DNA from: Hyalangium versicolor | GTDB lineage: Bacteria; Myxococcota; Myxococcia; Myxococcales; Myxococcaceae | Assembly (NCBI RefSeq): GCF_020103695.1 | Contig: NZ_JAHXBF010000015.1 | Coordinates: forward strand, 295,892 to 359,891 | Length of the DNA: 64,000 nucleotides | Direction of reading: 5' to 3' | Part shown: positions 58,095 through 64,000 of the stretch, piece by piece | Layout: every line of letters begins with the position of its first letter | Position numbering within the stretch: the first letter of the stretch is position 1 | Position numbers and translations under genes: made by a program | Notes under the pieces: generated by a model | The model's input: only the letters and a program-made list of their open reading frames with translations | What the model was told of the DNA's origin: nothing | Database searches by the model: none

Positions 58095-60512
58095 ATGGAC
58101 ACCTTCCTCCAAGATCTCAAGTTCGGCGTGCGCAACCTGCGGCGCTCGCCCGGGTTCACCCTGGCCGCGGTGCTGGCGCTGGGTATCGGTATCGGAGCGA
58201 ACACCTCGCTGTTCAGCGTGGTGAACTCGGTGCTGCTGCGGCCGCTCCCCTTCCCCGACTCCGCGCAGCTCGTCTCCATCGAGGGCCGGCACGAGCGCGA
58301 GGGCTCGGAGAAGCAGGGGCTCTCCCGGCCGGACTTCGCGGACGTGCGCGCCGGCAACCACTCCTTCACGGAGCTGGGGGCCTACGCCACGTCCGGAGTG
58401 ACGTTGACCCAACTCGGAGAGCCCGAGCGCCTGGAGGCCGCCTTCATAACCTCGGGCTTTTTCACCCTCCTGGGCGAGAAGCCGCTCCTGGGCCGGACCT
58501 TCACCTCCAATGAGGATCCTCCCGAGGCGGCCCCCACCGTGGTGCTGTCCCATGGGTTGTGGGTGCGCCGCTTCTCCGCGGATCCGGGGGTGCTCGGCCG
58601 CATGATCCAGGTGGACGGCGTGGCGCACGAGGTGGTGGGCGTGATGCCGCCGGACTTCGACTTCCCGCGCCAAGCGCGTGTCGTCCAGGCATGGCTGCCG
58701 CTCAGCCGCAATGATCTCATCCGCACCAATTGGGACAGCCGCGGCGCGCAGCTCTTCGAAGCGCTCGGCCGGCTCCGCCCGGGTGTCACCCTCGAACAGG
58801 CGCAGGCAGAGCTGAAGGCCCTGGTGGCGCGGCTGGAGGAGGAGCACCCGGACACCAACGAAGGCCGGCGGGTGGACGTGGCCGGACTGCAGGAGCGCCT
58901 CTCTGAAGAGGGCCGCAGGCCCCTGCTGCTGCTGCTGGGCGCCGTGGCGTTCGTCCTGCTCATCGCGTGCGGCAACCTGGCCAACCTGCTCCTGGCGCGG
59001 GCGGCGGCGAGGCACAAGGAGTTCGCCATCCGCGCGGCGCTCGGGGCCGGCGGCAGCCGAATGGTGCGCCAGTTGCTGACGGAGAGCCTGCTGCTGAGCA
59101 CGCTCGGGGGAGCCGTCGGATTGCTGATGGGACTGTGGGGGGTGGACTTCCTGGTGGCCCTGCTGCCGGACTCGCTCCGAAACGTCCAGGCGGTCCAGAT
59201 GGATGGACGGGTGTTCGCCTTTGGGGCAGCGCTGTCCATGCTGACGGGCGTCCTCTTCGGCCTGGCGCCCGCGTTGACGGCAGCCCGAGCGCGGCTGTCG
59301 GATGCGCTCCGCCAGGGCCGAGGCACCAGCGCGAGCCGGACGCAGCAGCGAGTACGGGGCGTGTTGATCGCGGCGGAGGTGGCCATCGCGCTGACGCTGC
59401 TGGTGGCAGCGGGGCTGCTGGTACGAAGCTTCTGGCGGCTCCAGTCCGTGGACGTGGGCTTCCAGATGGATGGCGTGACGACGCTGCGCCTCGCGCTGCC
59501 AAAGGCGCGATATCAGGACCGCGCTGCATTGACGGGCCTGCTCTCCCGCGTCGGCGAGCGGCTGCGGGCACTTCCGGGAGCGGAGCGCGTGGGGTTTGTC
59601 TTCCCGGAGCCCTTCTCCACCTCGACCATTGGCCTGAGCGTGGAGTTTCCCGGGCGGCCCGAGAGCGAGAAGCAGTCCGCGCACTACCGCGCGGCGGATG
59701 AGGGGTACTTCGCCACGCTGGGCATCGCCGTCAAGCGGGGGCGCGTGTTCACCCCGAGCGACACGGCCACAGCGCCCCAAGTCGTCGTGGTCAACGAGGC
59801 GTTCGTCCAGCGCTTCTTCCCCCACGAGGAGCCGCTGGGGCAGTCGATCATCATCGGCTACGACGAGCCGGTGCGGAGGCAGATCGTCGGAGTGGTGGGC
59901 AACACCCGCCCCTACGGGCTGGAGCGCGCGCCCGAGCCGGAGTTCTACGCGCCCTTCGTGCAGACGCCCTGGCCCGCCGCGACGATCGTCGTGCGCAGCC
60001 CGCTGCCCAAGGCCGTGCTGGCCGCGGCGGTGCGGCAGGAGGTCTGGTCGGAGGACTCGCTCCTCCCCGTGCCCGAGCCCACGACGCTCGAGGAGTTGCT
60101 GGCGCTTTCCATGGCCGGCCGCCGCTTCCAGATGTCGCTGCTGCTCGTCTTCGCGGGCGCGGCGCTGGTGCTGGCGATGCTCGGTGTGTACGGCGTCATC
60201 GCGTACGGAGTGACACAGCGCTACCAGGAACTGGGGGTGCGGCTGGCGCTCGGCGCGCAGCCTGGCGATGTGCTGCGGCTCGTCATGGCGCAGGGGATGA
60301 GGCTGTGCGCCATGGGGCTCGGAGTGGGCCTGATCGCGGCGTTCTTCATCGCGAGGCTGATGGAGAGCCTGCTGTTCGAGGTGGGCAGCTCGGATCCGTG
60401 GACCTACGGAGCGATCGCCGCGCTGCTGGCGGCGTCTGCCGCGTTGGCCAGCTACCTGCCAGCGCGGCGGGCCACCCGTGTTCCCCTCACAACCGCGCTG
60501 CGCTCCGACTAG
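58095..60512 (+). CDS. MacB/FtsX-type ABC permease (ADOP-like duplicated permease)
   Basis: 805 residues from ATG 58095 (MDTFLQDLKFGVRNLRRSPG); a GTG at 57999 would add 32 residues without family similarity. It has the architecture of duplicated permeases: an N-terminal helix FTLAAVLALGIGIGANTSLF, a first periplasmic MacB_PCD domain, an FtsX triple-helix unit (LLLLLGAVAFVLLIACGNLA, NLLLARAAARHKEFAIRAAL), then a second set with VLIAAEVAIALTLLVAAGLL, a second periplasmic domain and a final FtsX unit (FAGAALVLAMLGVYGVIAYG). No ATPase is encoded next to it, as is usual for this orphan group. These proteins take part in export of peptides, lipids or macrolides or in mechanotransmission. Substrate unknown. 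Confidence 0.92.
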   Translation: MDTFLQDLKFGVRNLRRSPGFTLAAVLALGIGIGANTSLFSVVNSVLLRPLPFPDSAQLVSIEGRHEREGSEKQGLSRPDFADVRAGNHSFTELGAYATSGVTLTQLGEPERLEAAFITSGFFTLLGEKPLLGRTFTSNEDPPEAAPTVVLSHGLWVRRFSADPGVLGRMIQVDGVAHEVVGVMPPDFDFPRQARVVQAWLPLSRNDLIRTNWDSRGAQLFEALGRLRPGVTLEQAQAELKALVARLEEEHPDTNEGRRVDVAGLQERLSEEGRRPLLLLLGAVAFVLLIACGNLANLLLARAAARHKEFAIRAALGAGGSRMVRQLLTESLLLSTLGGAVGLLMGLWGVDFLVALLPDSLRNVQAVQMDGRVFAFGAALSMLTGVLFGLAPALTAARARLSDALRQGRGTSASRTQQRVRGVLIAAEVAIALTLLVAAGLLVRSFWRLQSVDVGFQMDGVTTLRLALPKARYQDRAALTGLLSRVGERLRALPGAERVGFVFPEPFSTSTIGLSVEFPGRPESEKQSAHYRAADEGYFATLGIAVKRGRVFTPSDTATAPQVVVVNEAFVQRFFPHEEPLGQSIIIGYDEPVRRQIVGVVGNTRPYGLERAPEPEFYAPFVQTPWPAATIVVRSPLPKAVLAAAVRQEVWSEDSLLPVPEPTTLEELLALSMAGRRFQMSLLLVFAGAALVLAMLGVYGVIAYGVTQRYQELGVRLALGAQPGDVLRLVMAQGMRLCAMGLGVGLIAAFFIARLMESLLFEVGSSDPWTYGAIAALLAASAALASYLPARRATRVPLTTALRSD

Positions 60513-60562
60513 CGTCACAACCCAGACCATGCGCCTCTCTCTGATCTAGCGGGAGAAGGCAC

Positions 60563-62473
60563 ATGGATTTGGACAGCACCCCTCTGGCGAGGCCAGCCGC
60601 CGCGCACAACCCTTCGAGTCCCTCCTGGCAGGGCGGAAAGGCGATCCGGCTCAGACCCTCACGCTGGCTGGTATCGAACCAGACGAATCATTGGCTGAAG
60701 ATCTCATGCCCCCATGGCACCATCCTGTGTCTCTCGCCCCTCGAGCGTGACCGGGAGGTCTCTCTCAACGAACTGAGGGTATTCCGCCTCGAGGACCATG
60801 AGCGGGCGGGGGACGTCTCGCTCCTTCCCAAGGCGTTCCATCAAGAGCACATGCTGCTCTCCATCTTCAGCACCGGATGCGGGTTGGCCACACTCTGCGG
60901 CCTCTGTGGTCTGGTGCTGGAGGTGCTGCAGCGGCTCAAGCTCATCAAGAGCGCCCCTGGAAGGGTGTTCCTGGTGGTGGCGGCGACGCTCCTCCTGGGG
61001 TCGCTCTTGCTGGGGGGGCTGGTCGACTACCTGCGAGCCAAGGAGGGTATCCCGCGGACGCTCCTGAACTGGACGCACAAGCAACTGGACAGGCTCCTGC
61101 TCTTCGTCATTTGCACCCTGGTGCCAGCCATCGTGCTCTTCTCGGCTGATCACATCCAAGACCATGTCCGGCAGGTGATCTCCTCCCCCCTCACGGCGGA
61201 CCGCACCAGCCTGTGCATCGTCGTCGGGCGCCTCCTGCAGTTGGTCTTCATCACCCTGTTCTCGGTGTTCCCCGCCTTGCTCTTCTTCGCTTTCGACCGC
61301 GAGCGACTGGGAACCCTGCGTGAGAAGTTCACCGCCCAGCTCTTCCGATTCGACCCGAGCGTGAAGAGCAAGCGGGACATCTCGGCCCGTTATGGCCGGC
61401 AGATGGACGAAGTCTATGGACCCGAGCGGCACAACGGCACCGTCCGCTATCTCCCCTCCAGGCGCTCACCGCTCTTCGTGGCCTCGCTGATGCTGGCGCT
61501 GGGCTGGACGCTCACGTTCCTGAGCACGGACGTTCCACCAGACTCCAGCGGGGGGACGGATCTCCTCGCCTACTTCGTGCCTCGGCCCCACCCGCTCACC
61601 TTTGGTTTCCTCGGCGCGTACTTCTACTCGCTGAACACCCTCTTCCGCGGCTACGCGCGTCGAGACCTCCAGCCCAAGACCTACAGCCACATCACCATCC
61701 GCATCTTCCTGGTCATGATCCTGACCTGGGTCCTCGAGGAACTCTGGGCGCTCCCGGTGATGGAGCGGCTCCAGGAACAGCACATGTTGCACGCCCTGGT
61801 GTTCCTGGTCGGCATTGTCCCCGAGACAGGCCTGGTGCTCATCCAAGAGACGGTCCGAAGTTCGGCGAAGGTGTTCAAGCGCGTCCTGAGGTTCCAGAGC
61901 GCCCCGATCATCGACCAGCACGCACCGCTCACGAGCCTGGACGGGATCGATCTCTATGACCGGGCCCGCCTGCAGGATGAAGGCGTCACGAACATCGAGG
62001 GACTGGCTCACCACGATCTGGTCGAGTTGATGCTGCAAACGCGCATTCCGGCTCCCCAACTCCTGGATTGGGCCGATCAGGCCATCCTCCACCTCCATAC
62101 CAACGTCAGTGGGCGGAACGAGGAGCCGCCCAGGATGCTCGATACTCTGCGCCAGTACGGCATCCGCACGGCAACGGACCTCCTGGATGCCCATGAGAAG
62201 GCCGTGCACCGCCACGAGGAGGTGGCCTTCCTCTCCATCCTCTCGCCTTGCGAGATGCAAGGAGCCCTCCGGATGCAGACCCTGCTCGACGCCATCCACA
62301 ACGAGGAATGGATCGACAACCTCCGCTGCTGGCGCAAGCCGTATGCCTTCCAGGTGCGGCAACTGAAGCCTCCCGCCCAGAGCGCCAACCCGCCGGAAGC
62401 AGAGAAGGCGCCACCCGCGCGCGGCCGTGGCACCAGGAAATACGAGCCCATGCTCACCACGGTGAGCACCTGA
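60563..62473 (+). CDS. Polytopic membrane protein of unknown function with soluble helical C-terminus
   Basis: 636 residues. The first 95 are soluble, with RPSRWLVSNQTNHWLKISCP. At least seven or eight hydrophobic segments follow between residues 98 and 425, for example LATLCGLCGLVLEVL, FLVVAATLLLGSLLLGGLVD, LLFVICTLVPAIVLFSAD, LLQLVFITLFSVFPALLFFA and IRIFLVMILTWVLEELWALP. The C-terminal 200 residues are soluble and helical, with a possible helix-hairpin-helix/SAM-like unit (LTSLDGIDLYDRARLQDEGV, TNIEGLAHHDLVELMLQTRI). No known family was recognised. It follows the MacB-like gene by 50 bp and may be in the same transcript. It could be a channel-like or sensor protein; this is a guess. Confidence 0.7.
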   Translation: MDLDSTPLARPAAAHNPSSPSWQGGKAIRLRPSRWLVSNQTNHWLKISCPHGTILCLSPLERDREVSLNELRVFRLEDHERAGDVSLLPKAFHQEHMLLSIFSTGCGLATLCGLCGLVLEVLQRLKLIKSAPGRVFLVVAATLLLGSLLLGGLVDYLRAKEGIPRTLLNWTHKQLDRLLLFVICTLVPAIVLFSADHIQDHVRQVISSPLTADRTSLCIVVGRLLQLVFITLFSVFPALLFFAFDRERLGTLREKFTAQLFRFDPSVKSKRDISARYGRQMDEVYGPERHNGTVRYLPSRRSPLFVASLMLALGWTLTFLSTDVPPDSSGGTDLLAYFVPRPHPLTFGFLGAYFYSLNTLFRGYARRDLQPKTYSHITIRIFLVMILTWVLEELWALPVMERLQEQHMLHALVFLVGIVPETGLVLIQETVRSSAKVFKRVLRFQSAPIIDQHAPLTSLDGIDLYDRARLQDEGVTNIEGLAHHDLVELMLQTRIPAPQLLDWADQAILHLHTNVSGRNEEPPRMLDTLRQYGIRTATDLLDAHEKAVHRHEEVAFLSILSPCEMQGALRMQTLLDAIHNEEWIDNLRCWRKPYAFQVRQLKPPAQSANPPEAEKAPPARGRGTRKYEPMLTTVST

Positions 62474-62497
62474 GCGGAGGCTCACCAACTCAATGGC

Positions 62498-63880
62498 TCA
62501 CTGAACCCTGAAAGAGGAGATGGTGTTGTCGTTGCCGGTGTTGGCCAGGTTGCTGTTATCGGCCGTGAACGTCCACGACGACCCGTCGAAGGCGCCATCC
62601 TGGTAGGCCGTCACGGTTCTGCCGGCAGGCACGCGAATGGACGAGATGCTGTCGTTGACGATTCCCGCTGCCTGCATCTGCGCGATGTTGTAGCTGCCAA
62701 CGCCCAGCGTCACCCCGGCACCGCCGAAGTCGCGGTCGGGATAGAAGGTGACGCCCGACTCAACCACTGTGATCTTGAAGGAAGAGATGGTGTTGTCGTT
62801 CCCGGTGTTGGCCAGGTTGCTGTTGTCGGACGTGAACGTCCACGACGGCCCGTCGAAGGCGCCATCCCCGTAAGCAACCACCGTCACCCCAGCAGGCACC
62901 TGAATCGAGGAGATGGCATCATTGGGGATCCCCGCCGCTTGCATCTGCGAGATGCCGTAGCTGCCGGGCGGCAACGAGATGCCCACGCCGCCGAAGTTCG
63001 GATCCGAGTAGAAGGTGGGCATGGGCCCCGTGTACGGAGCGGCGCTGCCCAGGGACCGGGGAACTCCATTGAAGGTCACCGTCTTGACCGTGTTGTTCGG
63101 ACTGCCGCTCAGTTCCTGCGGGGTATAGGCCCCCAGCGTCTTGGACACCCGTTCGACGACGTAGATCCCGTTGGCCACCGTGTTGAACGTGAACGCGCCG
63201 CTGGAGGAAGTAGTGACCAGCGCGTTGTCCGCCAACCGCCGGACCTGGACCTGCTGCGTCCCCCAGGGGTTCACGACCGTCGCCGGATTGCCGTACAAGC
63301 TCTTGATGCCGACGTATTTGATCTCGCTGCTCTCGCGCTCCGAGCTGACCAGGAAGCCCCCACTGGCCAGCAGCGTGAACTTGCTGTTCAGCGTCGCGTC
63401 TCCCGGCACGGCCGGAAACACGCGGATCTTGTCGTCATGGCTCTGCAGCAACGACTCGTTCAGGGCGTTCAGGTGAACGCCCAGGTACTCGAACTCACCG
63501 TTCGTGTTCGTCGTCCGCCCATTCGGATAGTCCTGGTACCGCTGGATCATGGCCTTCATGCCCGCGTAGGCCTCATCCCCCAGCCCCAGCCGGGCCGCCT
63601 GGATGGGAGCGGGATCCCACACGTTGTTGCCCCCATACTGGAACGGGCGGCTGTAGTAGTTGTTGATCAGCACCTGCTGATCCGATGCACCGATGCCGGT
63701 GACCGCATAGGGCCAGGCCAATTCCAGAACGACGTTCTCGTTGTTCCGGTTCGAAGACAGCGGAGGCGTGTGGGGGAAATACCGAGCCGGATTGCTGGGA
63801 TCGACCGGATAGGCCACCAGGTTGTTCAGGATGTTCTGCCACTGGGCGCGCAGAGTGCTGTCCAGGCCCAGTTGCTGGCT
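62498..63880 (-). pseudogene. Six-hairpin glycosidase fragment (GH95-like) with two beta/gamma-crystallin domains, 5' end removed by IS
   Basis: The frame is open from about 63880 to the stop at 62498. It starts LLSQQLGLDSTLRAQWQNIL, the end of an (alpha/alpha)6 barrel, then GGNNVWDPAPIQAARLGLGD and LLQSHDDKIRVFPAVPGDAT, followed by LLASGGFLVSSERES, the C-terminal sandwich of GH95-like glycosidases. The last 170 residues are two beta/gamma-crystallin (or I36-like) domains, VTFYPDRDFGGAGVTLGVGS and FYSDPNFGGVGISLPPGSYG, of the calcium-binding, non-catalytic type. The N-terminal part, with the signal peptide and most of the barrel, is replaced at about 63880-63905 by the end of an insertion sequence. 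The remaining part has no start codon context and is probably inactive. Confidence 0.7.
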
Positions 63881-63904
63881 AAGGAGCCGCGCAGAAATAA
63901 AGTT

Positions 63905-64000
63905 TCAGTTTGGCCGGAGGGTGTAATTCCACTCACCATGGAAGTTGGAGCGCTCAAGGTGAAGGGCGGCCATCTGCTCGCGGCTGACGTCGACGCCTAT
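63905..64000 (-). mobile_element. ISAzo13-type transposase, C-terminal end (runs off the window)
   Basis: The minus strand from the window edge to TGA 63905-63907 reads IGVDVSREQMAALHLERSNF, then HGEWNYTLRPN. The pattern VxVSxxQMAAL...HGEWNYTxxP is the C-terminus of ISAzo13-family (Rhodopirellula-type DDE) transposases. The bases after the stop (GCGCGGCTCCTTAG on the minus strand at about 63880-63893) probably form the element's end; glycosidase coding begins beyond them. The rest of the element lies outside the window. Confidence 0.75.

Noticed and set aside
58017..60530. 837-codon minus-strand frame opposite the MacB-like gene
   Set aside because: It is the antisense shadow of an obvious ABC permease, rich in Arg, Gln and His with no family match.

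Overview
The window is high-GC DNA from what looks like a myxobacterium (Myxococcota, probably the Cystobacter/Archangium/Myxococcus side). This is inferred from a myxobacterial-type cysteine-rich repeat in the lipoprotein at 9678-11546, the many secreted lipoproteins with FG-GAP, EGF, Kelch or BIG2 modules, a PilZ protein, one-component regulators paired with oxidoreductases, and a large nSTAND-WD40 protein. No rRNA gene, intact tRNA gene or CRISPR array was seen.

Layout. 1-4.0 kb is a scarred accessory zone. It holds the 3' end of a membrane lipid kinase-like gene, an internally deleted IS91-type transposase, a visibly AT-richer island with a small protein and a DUF6402-like/LysM protein (probably linked to type VI secretion), and a tRNA- or tmRNA-like 3' end. 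4.0-13.3 kb holds single-gene metabolism and regulation: an aldo/keto reductase, two MmyB-type HTH regulators, an S41-like lipoprotein, an alcohol-dehydrogenase-like enzyme, an EGF/FG-GAP lipoprotein, a GlxA-type regulator and a GNAT enzyme. 13.4-20.5 kb carries the most striking locus. It is a two-gene overlapping operon encoding a CHAT / nucleoside-phosphorylase / SIR2-like protein and an nSTAND-ATPase / transmembrane / 16-repeat WD40 protein, which has the layout of a prokaryotic conflict (counter-invader) system.

20.9-42 kb is a mosaic. It contains a Tat-exported intradiol dioxygenase next to a LysR gene bracketed by a 39-bp inverted repeat, a 35-residue ORF translationally coupled to a hypothetical gene, a HEAT-like membrane protein, an astacin protease, a dienelactone hydrolase, lipoproteins (two with decayed relics beside them), a Nudix enzyme, a divergent SDR/LysR pair, a BIG2-Kelch lipoprotein, an FG-GAP/thioredoxin gene interrupted by an in-frame TGA that sits just before a SECIS-like hairpin, a GFA enzyme, a phosphoesterase, and a three-gene operon with two 2OG-Fe(II) oxygenases.

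42-56 kb is a coherent cellulose-use locus. Secreted GH9 and GH48 cellulases cut cellulose, a LamB-like porin passes oligosaccharides through the outer membrane, a solute-binding protein with two permeases and an ATPase imports them, and an intracellular GH1 beta-glucosidase hydrolyses them. A LacI-family repressor follows, and two LacI-type operators 100 bp apart lie between the import and hydrolysis units. 56-64 kb has a PilZ protein, a two-module lipoprotein, a MacB/ADOP-type permease, a polytopic membrane protein of unknown role and a glycosidase gene cut off by an ISAzo13-type insertion sequence at the window edge.
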